A stretch of DNA of 64,000 nt, taken from Gracilimonas sp046602855. Lineage in GTDB: Bacteria; Bacteroidota; Rhodothermia; Balneolales; Balneolaceae. The position numbers were made by a program, and so were the translations under genes. The stretch covers positions 806,001-870,000 of the forward strand of contig NZ_JBKINJ010000001.1 of NCBI RefSeq assembly GCF_046602855.1, in the 5' to 3' direction. The notes below the pieces were generated by a model, which searched no databases, was not told the DNA's origin, and was given only the letters and a program-made list of their open reading frames with translations. Shown here piece by piece: positions 17,111-25,638 of the stretch; the stretch's first letter is position 1, and each line of letters opens with the position of its first letter.

Positions 17111-18016
17111 TCAAAGAGATTCCAGCATGTTCAAATATGACTGATACCTGCTGGCTGCAATGTCTCCGTTCTCAAAAGCTTCTGCCACTCCACATTTAGG
17201 TTCGTGGTTATGTGTACAGTTATGAAATTTACAATGTTCCCGGGGTTCCAGCATTTCAGGAAAGAAAAGGGAAAGTTCATATGGTTCAATATTTACCAAT
17301 CCAAATTCCCGGATGCCGGGTGTGTCTGCAATATAGCCACCAAAAGAGAGTGGGATCAACCGGGCAAAGGTGGTTGTATGTTTACCTTTATTAGAAAAAT
17401 CTGAGATCTTTCCGGTTTTAAGTGCATAGTTAGGATCAATAGCGTTAATGAGACTCGTTTTTCCCACACCGGATGGACCTATAAAAGCAGAGGTCTTATC
17501 CTTGAGTAATTCCTTCAGGGCTTCAAGCGAATCATGGTCTTCAATGCTAGTTTGCAAAATTGTATAACCGAGACTGGTATACAGTCCTTCCAGTTCATCT
17601 GCAAAATCTCTTCCACCTTGCTTTGCAAGATCAATTTTGTTGATAATGATCACCGGTTTTACTTCATAGGCTTCACAGGTAACCAATACTCTATCGATAA
17701 AGCCCTCTTTGATGCGAGGTTTTTTAATAGATTGAACTACACAGGCCTGATCGAGATTAGACACTAAGATCTGCTCGCCACGTTTTCCATGAGTAGCCTG
17801 CCGGGTGATGTAATTCTCCCGTGTCTCTATAGTTTCGATTGTTCCGGTTCTATCATCGTTAATGAATATCTCCACATAGTCACCAACAGCAATAGGATTG
17901 GTAACTTCTTTTTCTTCCAGTCGGAAACGACCTGGTAAACGGCTTTCCACGATTTCTTCTCCGGTATCCACAAGGTACCAGCTGCCGGTTGATTGTATAA
18001 CGCGTCCTTTTTGCAT
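17111..18016 (-). CDS. rsgA: Small ribosomal subunit biogenesis GTPase RsgA
   Basis: A 301-residue circularly permuted GTPase that checks late 30S maturation. The order is an OB fold (residues 1-70), G4 NKID (126-129), G1 P-loop GPSGVGKTS (180-188), G3 DTPGIREFG, and a zinc knuckle with CKFHNCTHNHEPKCGVAEA near residue 262. This is diagnostic of RsgA. The ATG at 18014-18016 gives the full OB fold. It stands alone on the minus strand. Complete and unremarkable. Confidence 0.96.
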   Translation of the reverse strand: MQKGRVIQSTGSWYLVDTGEEIVESRLPGRFRLEEKEVTNPIAVGDYVEIFINDDRTGTIETIETRENYITRQATHGKRGEQILVSNLDQACVVQSIKKPRIKEGFIDRVLVTCEAYEVKPVIIINKIDLAKQGGRDFADELEGLYTSLGYTILQTSIEDHDSLEALKELLKDKTSAFIGPSGVGKTSLINAIDPNYALKTGKISDFSNKGKHTTTFARLIPLSFGGYIADTPGIREFGLVNIEPYELSLFFPEMLEPREHCKFHNCTHNHEPKCGVAEAFENGDIAASRYQSYLNMLESL

Positions 18017-18128
18017 GTGCCAAAAATACGGAAGTAGAAGGGATTAACAAGAACAAATAAGAAGTAAATAATTATAATCGTAATATTAATTGTTTGGACT
18101 ATTGAGGTAAATCACCCTAATTTTGGAT

Positions 18129-18470
18129 ATGATTCATGTTGTACTACATTTTTTGATACCATTCTTGGCCGGTTTTATATTTTACAGGACTCGTTGGATA
18201 TTTGCTTCCTCACTAATGATTATTACTATGCTCGTTGATGTTGACCATTTACTGGCTGATCCCATTTATGAACCTTTGAGATGCTCTATCAATTTTCATC
18301 CGCTGCATAGTTATTTAGCTATCGGGTTATATGTTCTGCTATTTTTGATACCCGTACTTCTGAAGAAAAGATCACTTAAAAAGTCAGTTAAAAAGCGACT
18401 TGATATCATTCAACTAATCGGACTTGGTTTTATCATTCATATGGCTTTGGATGCCGTTGACTGTTTGTGA
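18129..18470 (+). CDS. Small membrane protein, DUF6122-like
   Basis: A 113-residue integral membrane protein with about four hydrophobic segments. Polar motifs look conserved: an N-terminal MIHVVLHF, MLVDVDHLLADP, the cysteine-bearing CSINFHPLHS, and a final IHMALDAVDC. The His/Asp pattern recalls small membrane metal-dependent hydrolases of the LexA-binding/YdjM type, but that is speculative. ATG 18129 is chosen over an in-frame TTG six bases upstream. It is the only plus-strand gene between rsgA and lon, in a region otherwise minus-strand. The DUF6122 label is recalled from annotation of similar proteins and is not certain. Confidence 0.72.
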   Translation: MIHVVLHFLIPFLAGFIFYRTRWIFASSLMIITMLVDVDHLLADPIYEPLRCSINFHPLHSYLAIGLYVLLFLIPVLLKKRSLKKSVKKRLDIIQLIGLGFIIHMALDAVDCL

Positions 18471-18698
18471 TAATACGCTATCGATAAATCCTTTTCATAG
18501 TACCTCTAAAGTTCAACAATAGCTTTAGAATTATAAGATATGATGCCACATTCAACTGTTAGCTGTTTTAAACTGCTATAAAATTTCGGTTCTTGGCCTG
18601 TATCTAAACTTCATATTCACTGTCACCTTTTTAAAAATACATCGTTGCAAGTTACCTGGAATCTGCACTCTTTGCAGTAAATTAGAAGGATGAAAAAA

Positions 18699-18762
18699 TG
18701 CTATAATTGTGATCGAACTTGGATTTCGACATGTCGAAAAAGAATTGGAACGAATTATAGCA
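18699..18762. repeat. 64-bp imperfect inverted repeat with 16-bp central palindrome
   Basis: TGCTATAATT (18699-18708) is perfectly complementary to AATTATAGCA (18753-18762). The centre is the perfect 16-bp palindrome TTTCGACATGTCGAAA (18724-18739). The arms between are not well paired. As RNA it would form a forked hairpin; as DNA it is dyad-symmetric at two scales. It is immediately beyond the lon terminator. Confidence 0.6.
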
Positions 18763-18774
18763 ATTCCTGCAAAT

Positions 18775-18807
18775 AAAAAAGGCAAGCTCCATTGAGCTCG
18801 CCTTTTT
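18775..18807 (-). terminator. Rho-independent terminator of lon
   Basis: GGCAAGCTC (18781-18789), loop CATT and GAGCTCGCC (18794-18802) are flanked by an A-run and a T-run. The single mismatch is a G-U wobble when read on the minus strand, so it fits lon, whose stop codon is 26 bp before the stem. Confidence 0.8.
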
Positions 18808-18832
18808 AGTCATTCCAGTAAATAATCTGGAA

Positions 18833-21379
18833 TTATTTCTTATCAGAATCTCGGCTTACCACTTCCACATCATCAGGTAGCTTACCGTTGTTTCCGGAAA
18901 CAGCTGCTTTATGTGCATCACTAACCTTAAAGAAATCATTTGGTTCGATCTCAGGTTTGTCTTCAAGTACTACATCCAACAGTGGATCCATTCGTTCAAG
19001 GTACTGCACCTCAAGATTTCCAAGTACATCTTCTTCTATCTCGGCTACATCTTTTTCATTTTTCTTCGGTAACAGAACCTTCTTGATACCGGCTCGTTTA
19101 GCAGCCAGAACTTTTTCTTTTATACCGCCCACGGGAAGAACAAGTCCGCGTAAGGTGATTTCACCTGTCATGGCGATAGTGCCTCTTACCTTTCTTTGTG
19201 TAAAGATGGAAGCTATGGCTGACATAAGTGACACACCGGCTGATGGTCCATCTTTAGGTACTGCTCCGGCCGGAACGTGTACGTGAAGGTCCCAGTATTT
19301 AAAAGCTTCTTCTGGAATACCGATCTCATCAGAGTGTGCTTTCAGGTACGAAACAGCGAGCATAGCTGATTCTTTCATGACATCACCTAATTGACCGGTT
19401 ATGTTTAATTTACCCGATCCTTTCGAGACGCTAGCCTCAATGAACAGGATGTCACCTCCATAGGGAGTCCAAGCCATGCCTGTTGCTACACCCGGTACGG
19501 TTGTTCGTTCAGCAGCATCGCTGAAGAACTTGCGTTTTCCAAGAAATTCTTCCACGTCCTCAACATCTACATCAAATTTCTCAATCTCGTTGGAAGCGAT
19601 CTTGGCAGCCACACCTCGGCACACTCCAGCGATCTGCCGTTCCAGATTACGGACTCCTGATTCACGCGTGTATTGATCGATCAATCTTTCAATAGCCTCA
19701 TCTGTGATAGTTATCTGATCTTCCTTAAGACCATTTTCTTCGATCTGTTTTGGAATTAGATACTTTTTGGCGATCTGTGTTTTCTCTTCAAGAGTGTAAC
19801 CACTGATATTGATGATCTCCATTCTGTCTCTCAAAGGAGCCGGAATAGTATCCAATGAGTTTGCTGTGGCAATGAACATGACCTTAGAGAGGTCGTATTC
19901 AAGCTCCATATAGTTATCGGTGAAAGTGTCATTTTGTTCAGGATCCAGAACTTCGAGAAGGGCAGAAGTAGGGTCACCACGATAATCTGCACCAACCTTA
20001 TCGATCTCATCAAGCATAATAACCGGATTACCTTTTCCGGCTTTTTTCATGGATCTGATTATTCGGCCGGGCAGGGCACCTATATAGGTCCTTCGGTGAC
20101 CTCGAACCTCGGCTTCATCCCGAATTCCGCCTAAGCTGAAACGCTCAAATTCACGATTTAAGGCTCTGGCGATTGATTTACCGAGAGATGTCTTACCAAC
20201 ACCGGGAGGGCCGTAAAAGCAGAGAATAGGGGCTTTCATATCCTTCTTGAGTTTAAGGACAGCCAGGTACTCTACGATACGTTTTTTTACTTTTTCTAAA
20301 CCGTAATGATCTTCATCAAGTACCTTACGGGCAAATTCTAGATCCAGTTTATCTTTGGAGAATTCATTCCAAGGCAGATCGAGGATCCATTCTACATAAG
20401 CATAGATTATGCCATAATTAGGTGAGGCACTTGGTGTCATTTCCAGACGCTGTAGTTCCTTTTCAGCCGTTTCCCGAGCATCTTCCGGTAATTTCTTTTT
20501 GGATAAACGTTCGCGCAGTTTTTCTATATCCTGCTGTTCAGCATCATCACCCAGTTCTTCCTGAATGGCTTTCATTTGTTGCCGTAGGTAAAACTCGCGC
20601 TGTTGATCGTCAATATCTGATTTCACCTTGGTGCGGATCTTTTCACTCATATCCAGAACCTGAACTTCCTTTTCCAGAAATTCCATGACCTTGTCCAGAT
20701 TATCAGAGAATTTCCGAATTTCGAGAAGAGTTTGTTTCTCATTCACTGAAACGTTCAGATTTGATGAGATAAAATTCAGCAAAAAGGTAGGGCTATTGAT
20801 ATTATCAACGGCAATTGAGGCCTCAGATGGAATATTTGGAGACATATTGATGATCTTGGCCGCTGTTTCTTTGATGTTACGAACAGAAGCATCAAGTTCC
20901 ACTCCTTCTATATCCATTTCTTTGGCGTAGGGTTCAACATTAGCCTTGAAATAGGGATTACTCTGAATGAAATCCTTAACCTTAAAATTGGATTTTCCCT
21001 GAATGACAATGCTTTTGCTGCCATCCGGCATTTTAATGAGTTTAAGAATCTGAGCTACTGTTCCAACAGTATGCAAATCTTTATACTCAGGCTCCTCAAT
21101 ATCTTCGTTCTTTTGAGTTACCACACCAATGATTTTATCTCCTTCATAGGCCTCTTTTACAAGTGCCAGCGAGCGATCTCGACCAACAGTGATAGGTACT
21201 ACAACTCCCGGGAACAATACGGTGTTCTTGAGAGGTAATATAGGGAGGGAGTCCGGGATCTCAGCTTCAGTGAGTTCTCGTTCTTCCTCTTCGGACATTA
21301 ACGGGATTGCCTGTTCAAAATCATCAAGGTTGTCATCAGAGGCACTTAAATTTTGAAATAACTCAAAACGTTGTTTCAT
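18833..21379 (-). CDS. lon: Endopeptidase La (Lon protease)
   Basis: An 848-residue LonA-type ATP-dependent serine protease of the cytoplasm that degrades misfolded and regulatory proteins. The N-terminal substrate domain (about 40-250) starts LPILPLKNTVLFPGVVVPI. The AAA+ module has Walker A GPPGVGKTS near residue 388 and IMLDEIDKVG. The protease domain carries KDGPSAGVS with the catalytic Ser near 713, and the catalytic Lys follows in GGIKEKVLAAKRAG. Acidic N- and C-terminal extensions of 40 to 50 residues are present, common in this group. Monocistronic, with its own terminator. The upstream gap 21380-21509 should contain its promoter; I see no clear heat-shock consensus. Confidence 0.97.
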   Translation of the reverse strand: MKQRFELFQNLSASDDNLDDFEQAIPLMSEEEERELTEAEIPDSLPILPLKNTVLFPGVVVPITVGRDRSLALVKEAYEGDKIIGVVTQKNEDIEEPEYKDLHTVGTVAQILKLIKMPDGSKSIVIQGKSNFKVKDFIQSNPYFKANVEPYAKEMDIEGVELDASVRNIKETAAKIINMSPNIPSEASIAVDNINSPTFLLNFISSNLNVSVNEKQTLLEIRKFSDNLDKVMEFLEKEVQVLDMSEKIRTKVKSDIDDQQREFYLRQQMKAIQEELGDDAEQQDIEKLRERLSKKKLPEDARETAEKELQRLEMTPSASPNYGIIYAYVEWILDLPWNEFSKDKLDLEFARKVLDEDHYGLEKVKKRIVEYLAVLKLKKDMKAPILCFYGPPGVGKTSLGKSIARALNREFERFSLGGIRDEAEVRGHRRTYIGALPGRIIRSMKKAGKGNPVIMLDEIDKVGADYRGDPTSALLEVLDPEQNDTFTDNYMELEYDLSKVMFIATANSLDTIPAPLRDRMEIINISGYTLEEKTQIAKKYLIPKQIEENGLKEDQITITDEAIERLIDQYTRESGVRNLERQIAGVCRGVAAKIASNEIEKFDVDVEDVEEFLGKRKFFSDAAERTTVPGVATGMAWTPYGGDILFIEASVSKGSGKLNITGQLGDVMKESAMLAVSYLKAHSDEIGIPEEAFKYWDLHVHVPAGAVPKDGPSAGVSLMSAIASIFTQRKVRGTIAMTGEITLRGLVLPVGGIKEKVLAAKRAGIKKVLLPKKNEKDVAEIEEDVLGNLEVQYLERMDPLLDVVLEDKPEIEPNDFFKVSDAHKAAVSGNNGKLPDDVEVVSRDSDKK

Positions 21380-21509
21380 AGGATGTATAGTCTAAAAAAG
21401 TTTTTTTGTTTTATTAACTAATGGCAAATACAAAGCCATTTATTGGGTTGGAAACAAAGCGTCATATATACCCGCTGCCTGTCAGGAAAGTAGGGCAAAG
21501 TGTCAGTCT

Positions 21510-23024
21510 TTAAAAATGTATTCGAAGTGCTGAAACGACAGCTCCTGTAAGTGATGGACGCTCTGACAGTGAATTTGGTTTAAGGATAGTGGCAATTGAT
21601 ATATTAAATCTCTCTGTTTCAATAGCTGTACCGAAACTGATGAAATCAGGTCTCTGTGCTTCAAATCTAATTCCACCTCTAATTGGTAAAAAGGAAATTG
21701 GTCTTAATTCCATTCCAAATGAAGATTTTAGCTTGGTTGAGTTGAATGCATTGTTGGTCAATCCTACACTTATATCAGCCATTAACTTAAGTCTGTTAAT
21801 TTCGAGTAAGGCCCCACTATGCAGTGCCATTGGCAGCAAAACAGAAAACTTATTTTTATTATTTTCCGTATTGGAATTAAAAGGGTCTGATTCTGCAAAC
21901 ATATCAATAAAATGCAGGTACTGACCTTTGGAGCCTCCAAAGGATTCTGTAGCTGTAGTAACGGGGACAGTTATATTCTGTGTGGAATCCACGGGTGAGG
22001 AAATTGAGATGTCGTTAGAACTGTAGGAAACCAAACCTATATCAGTCATTGAGAAAGAAAGTCGAAGAGATCGTCTTGTGGGCTGTCCATCGCGTCGAAT
22101 TGCTGAAAGATCACTACCAAGGCTGACAAGATAGGTAACACCAATATCCAACCCGGCCCCGATCCCGTTTATGTCAAAGGGATCTTTTGAAAATACCTGA
22201 TTTGAAGAAGTCACCGAATTACCGGTCAGATAACGACTGATTGCAGAAGTATGTTCTCCGGTTGCACTGTAATTGAAACTCTGAATTCTTCTAGCTGTTG
22301 CAGAGCCATCCAGTGAACTATAAACGTTTTTCCAAACAGCATTTTCATATTCCGTGCCGATGACAACTTTAGGAGCGATACCAATTATAAAATTGTCAAG
22401 ACGAGACGTCAGCCCGGTTAGAAATTGAAAAGATTCAGAATAGCCAAAAGAGATCTCATACATGCTTTGCCGGCGGTAGATCAATGAACGATCTACAATA
22501 TTATCGTTTGAGGAGTTGGTCTTGTAATCAAGATCATACCACCCTAAGCCAACTCTGAAAGAAGTTGAGCTTCGGCTTCTTAAAGCAATAGCATAAGATC
22601 GGTCATTACGGTGCCATTTAACTCCTGCAATGGTGATATCAGATCTAACCCTGTTATCAGAGAGGGTGTTGCGACCCGGATAATTATCGTTAATGATCTG
22701 TTCTCTTAAGGTGTTGTCTATTTTAAAATTACCCGGCTTATACACATCAAAATGATCTTTGATGCTGCTGATCTGAGTGCTGAAAGAGGTGTAATTGATG
22801 AGCTGGTCTGAATAGATGCCCGCAACCCCGATTCCTACTGATAAACCCCGTTCGTGTTCGAGGATAAGCAGATTGGCCGGATTATAGAAATTAGCGTTAA
22901 AATCAGTGACATAGGTACTTCCACCCCCACCTAAAGCCATATTTAGTGGTGTTAAAACAGGCTGGGCCATTCCCAGTGAAAATCCTGTAAGCACAATAAG
23001 CAGTGCCGTTAAAAACTGCTTCAT
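21510..23024 (-). CDS. Predicted outer membrane beta-barrel protein (DUF5723/FadL-like)
   Basis: A 504-residue exported protein. The signal peptide ends near residue 20 (GFSLGMAQP). The N-terminal motif LNMALGGGGSTYVTDFNANFYNPANLL resembles the opening of FadL/PorV-like and DUF5723 barrels, where a Gly-rich segment and 'NPA' precede the barrel. The remainder alternates in short amphipathic strands and ends in a barrel-like VVSALRIHF. It starts 25 bp after the helicase gene, with a good Shine-Dalgarno AGGAAGG, so it may be co-transcribed with it. Likely an outer membrane transporter or structural protein; cargo unknown. The family label is tentative. Confidence 0.72.
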   Translation of the reverse strand: MKQFLTALLIVLTGFSLGMAQPVLTPLNMALGGGGSTYVTDFNANFYNPANLLILEHERGLSVGIGVAGIYSDQLINYTSFSTQISSIKDHFDVYKPGNFKIDNTLREQIINDNYPGRNTLSDNRVRSDITIAGVKWHRNDRSYAIALRSRSSTSFRVGLGWYDLDYKTNSSNDNIVDRSLIYRRQSMYEISFGYSESFQFLTGLTSRLDNFIIGIAPKVVIGTEYENAVWKNVYSSLDGSATARRIQSFNYSATGEHTSAISRYLTGNSVTSSNQVFSKDPFDINGIGAGLDIGVTYLVSLGSDLSAIRRDGQPTRRSLRLSFSMTDIGLVSYSSNDISISSPVDSTQNITVPVTTATESFGGSKGQYLHFIDMFAESDPFNSNTENNKNKFSVLLPMALHSGALLEINRLKLMADISVGLTNNAFNSTKLKSSFGMELRPISFLPIRGGIRFEAQRPDFISFGTAIETERFNISIATILKPNSLSERPSLTGAVVSALRIHF

Positions 23025-23049
23025 TTAACCTTCCTAAGCTGAAAAATAA

Positions 23050-25338
23050 CTAATCAATTACTTGTAGAGGCGCCGCCCTTAACATGAGTTTCTTTTGGCC
23101 TCTTTTCTTGAAAAATACAACAACTTTAGCATCTGTGCCCGATCCGGATCTTGATATGATCTTTCCGATACCAAATTTTTTATGTTGAACCTGAACGCCG
23201 ACCTGAAAAGGATCTTCACCCTCCTGATAATCATAATGAATAGTAGCAGAAGGGGAGTTGTACGTTTTTTTCGTTTGATCTTGCTTCCAGTCGTAATCCA
23301 CGTCATAGTTCGAGGAACCGGATTTATTTTCGTTTTTGAAGCGCTCTTTTTTCTGGGTAATGGTGGACCCTGTTTCAGTCTGGACCACGCCGGGATCCAC
23401 TTCGTCCAGGAATCGGGAGCGAGCCTGTCGTGTTTCTTCTCCAAATTTGAATCGGCTTCTGCAGTGACTGAAGTAAAGTCTTTCTTCAGCCCGTGTAATA
23501 GCCACATAAAACAAACGGCGTTCTTCCTCAATATCTACATCGAAATTATTTCGAGCTCCCATAGGGAAAAGATTTTCTTCAAGCCCAACAATAAATACTA
23601 CCGGAAATTCAAGACCCTTGGAGGCGTGAACCGTCATTAAGGTAATTGCCGGCTTATTTTCATCAAATTTGTCTTGGTCGGTGATGAGGCTGATCTCTTG
23701 TAAAAAAGCACTTAAAGAAGCTTTTGATTTTCCTTTTTCAAAGTAGGATAGTGCATTTTGCAGTTCGATGATATTATCGCGTCTCATCATCGATTCATGT
23801 GAATTCTCTTCAACCAACGCTCTCATATATCCTGATTGCTCAAGCATTGCTTTGGTTACGTTCACTAAAGATTGTCCGTTTTCCAGGTCATTTCTGAGTT
23901 GATCTATCATATCCACAAATTCTCTGACCCGAGCTTTGGCAGGCTTATATACATCAAGTGCTTCCACATGCTGTATAATACTCCACATCGAGCGTCCCTC
24001 TTCCCGAGCCTGCTTCAAGATATCTTGAATGGACTTATTGCCAATTCCACGGCTTGGTTCATTGATGATCCTAAGTAAATTAGTTTCATCATGAGGATTT
24101 ACTAAAAGGGTTAAATAGGCCAATACATCTTTGATCTCCTTACGCTGATAGAAAGAAAGTCCGCCGACCAGCTGATACGTCAGATCTTTTCGACGAAGTG
24201 CTTCTTCAAATACCCTAGATTGATAATTGGTGCGATAGAGGATGGCGAATTTATTATTCTCATAACCTTCCCGCATCTTAAGGTTTTGGATATGACTGGC
24301 TACGCGGTTGGCCTCATCTCGTTCATCAAAATTTTCAAGAACCGTGATTCGCTCGCCATAATCCTGTTCTGTCCACAGCGTTTTATCAAGTTGTTTGGTG
24401 TTTTGCTTGATGATGGAATCAGCACACTGAAGAATGGCTTTAGTGGAGCGGTAATTCTGCTCTAAAGGAACTTGGGTTGCACCTTCGTAGTCTTGCTTGA
24501 AATTCAGGATGTTAGAAATATCGGCTCCGCGAAAGGAGTAGATACTCTGCGCATCATCACCAACCACACAAATATTTTCATACTTGGCAGCCAGCATTTT
24601 TGTAACCTTGTACTGAGCATGATTGGTATCCTGATACTCATCAATAAGAATGTATTTAAACCGATCCTGATATTTCTCAAGAATGTCCGGATGCTGTTGG
24701 AACAATTCAATAGGCTTCACCAATAGATCGTCGAAATCCATGGCATTACTTTGCTTCAGTCGCTTATTATAGATGTTATATACCCGTGCTGTAATGTCAT
24801 CCAACGTACTGCTGATGAATTTCTCCTGGAAGGTATCCGCCGTGATCAGCTGATTCTTTGAATCACTGATCTTGTTGTGAATGGTTTTTGGTTTGATCTC
24901 TTTAGGATCGAAATTCAACTCCTGAAGGATCTGTTTGACTACCGTCTGTGAATCGTTTGAATCATAGATCGTAAAATCAGAGCCGTAACCTATCTTTTCT
25001 GCTTCAAAGCGCAGTATTTTTGAAAATATTGAGTGAAAGGTTCCCATCCATAACTTTTTTCCTTTATCGCCGATCAAGCTCTGAATACGATCTTTCATCT
25101 CGCGCGCTGCCTTATTGGTAAAGGTAAGGGCAAGTATCTGTTCAGGGGCAGCTTTATACTGCTGAAGCAAATAAGCAATACGATAGGTAAGTACCCGTGT
25201 TTTTCCGGAACCGGCTCCAGCTACTATAAGCAATGGCCCGTCTGTGTGAGTTACCGCTTTTTTCTGCTGTTCATTCAGCGTGGAAAGAAAATCTGGTCTA
25301 CCCTTGGGTTCTTCGGATGTAAGTGAAAATGTTTTCAT
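23050..25338 (-). CDS. UvrD/PcrA-type ATP-dependent DNA helicase
   Basis: A 762-residue superfamily 1A 3'-5' DNA helicase. Motifs in order: Q-motif LNEQQKKAVTH, Walker A VAGAGSGKTRVL, Ia TFTNKAAREMKDR, motif II LIDEYQDTN, III VVGDDAQSIYSFRGAD, IV LEQNYRS, V LMTVHASKGLEFPVVF, and VI YVAITRAEERL. A low-complexity linker follows, then a C-terminal KFGIGKIISRSGSGTDAKVVVFF domain, as in PcrA, that can bind RNA polymerase. Length and tail favour PcrA/UvrD over Rep or RecB. Roles would be nucleotide excision repair and clearing of stalled complexes. The upstream gap holds the ncRNA candidate on the opposite strand. Confidence 0.94.
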   Translation of the reverse strand: MKTFSLTSEEPKGRPDFLSTLNEQQKKAVTHTDGPLLIVAGAGSGKTRVLTYRIAYLLQQYKAAPEQILALTFTNKAAREMKDRIQSLIGDKGKKLWMGTFHSIFSKILRFEAEKIGYGSDFTIYDSNDSQTVVKQILQELNFDPKEIKPKTIHNKISDSKNQLITADTFQEKFISSTLDDITARVYNIYNKRLKQSNAMDFDDLLVKPIELFQQHPDILEKYQDRFKYILIDEYQDTNHAQYKVTKMLAAKYENICVVGDDAQSIYSFRGADISNILNFKQDYEGATQVPLEQNYRSTKAILQCADSIIKQNTKQLDKTLWTEQDYGERITVLENFDERDEANRVASHIQNLKMREGYENNKFAILYRTNYQSRVFEEALRRKDLTYQLVGGLSFYQRKEIKDVLAYLTLLVNPHDETNLLRIINEPSRGIGNKSIQDILKQAREEGRSMWSIIQHVEALDVYKPAKARVREFVDMIDQLRNDLENGQSLVNVTKAMLEQSGYMRALVEENSHESMMRRDNIIELQNALSYFEKGKSKASLSAFLQEISLITDQDKFDENKPAITLMTVHASKGLEFPVVFIVGLEENLFPMGARNNFDVDIEEERRLFYVAITRAEERLYFSHCRSRFKFGEETRQARSRFLDEVDPGVVQTETGSTITQKKERFKNENKSGSSNYDVDYDWKQDQTKKTYNSPSATIHYDYQEGEDPFQVGVQVQHKKFGIGKIISRSGSGTDAKVVVFFKKRGQKKLMLRAAPLQVID

Positions 25339-25363
25339 AAATATCGGTTAACTACTCAAAATG

Positions 25364-25393
25364 TTGACACGGAGTAGATGTAAAAGCTCTAAA
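25364..25393 (+). promoter_or_regulatory. Candidate promoter for plus-strand RNA between helicase and valS
   Basis: Perfect TTGACA (25364-25369) is followed after 18 bp by TCTAAA (25388-25393), four of six matches to the -10 consensus. It points away from both flanking minus-strand genes into an otherwise gene-free spacer. The same 18-bp spacing is seen at 3910 and 46380. Confidence 0.35.
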
Positions 25394-25399
25394 ATTAAA

Positions 25400-25618
25400 A
25401 ATGTTTTCTAACGATCATCCCTCTCGATAGGTGCCTGAGCACTCATAGGTCTGCCTTCCAAAGGAGAATAATTCTTTAATACCAGTCAAATTGGTTGGGA
25501 TTTAAATGGTTTAATTTTCACTCTGATTCGTCAAGAAAAATTCACTCTTTGAAGAGGGATGCAAATGATCTTCAGTTCATTTGCCAGGATAGGTGAGTTG
25601 GTGACTCACACGTTTTTT
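25400..25618 (+). ncRNA. Candidate structured small RNA, about 215 nt, family unknown
   Basis: This occupies the 300-bp gap between valS and the helicase gene. A perfect 9-bp closing stem joins CATCCCTCT (25416-25424) to AGAGGGATG (25553-25561). Inside are GTGC-CTGA-GCAC (25432-25443) and further weak hairpins. Downstream lie a perfect 8-bp hairpin GCAAATGA/TCATTTGC (25561-25584) and a terminator-like GTGAGT/ACTCAC stem (25593-25609), followed by T6 at 25613-25618. A promoter-like pair is at 25364-25393. The T-run fits only plus-strand transcription, antisense to both neighbours. No SRP, tmRNA or RNase P signature is visible. 6S RNA is possible by size but unproven. Ends are approximate. Confidence 0.35.
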
Positions 25619-25638
25619 GTTGCAACTTAAGCAAATAA

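Larger units (their letters stand above)
18471..18832. other. 362-bp gene-free spacer between DUF6122-like gene and lon
   Basis: No convincing coding frame is present. It holds a CTGCA/TGCAG mini-hairpin near 18664, a long imperfect inverted repeat (18699-18762) with a 16-bp palindrome at its centre, and the lon terminator (18775-18807). Bases 18471-18660 are A/T-rich without obvious structure. Confidence 0.6.

Noticed and set aside
18576..18785. 69-codon minus-strand frame in the spacer upstream of the lon terminator
   Set aside because: It runs through the inverted repeat and into the terminator, has no ribosome binding site and an unnatural composition; better explained as non-coding.
23079..23640. 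Overlapping frames of about 150 codons on both strands inside the helicase C-terminus
   Set aside because: Out-of-frame shadows of the real helicase reading frame; sequences are Cys/Phe/His-rich and not protein-like.
25439..25470. Possible SRP RNA apical motif on the minus strand (GGAAGGCAGACC)
   Set aside because: The SRP hairpin needs GGAAGG followed by an AGCAGC-type strand and a flanking long stem; these are missing.
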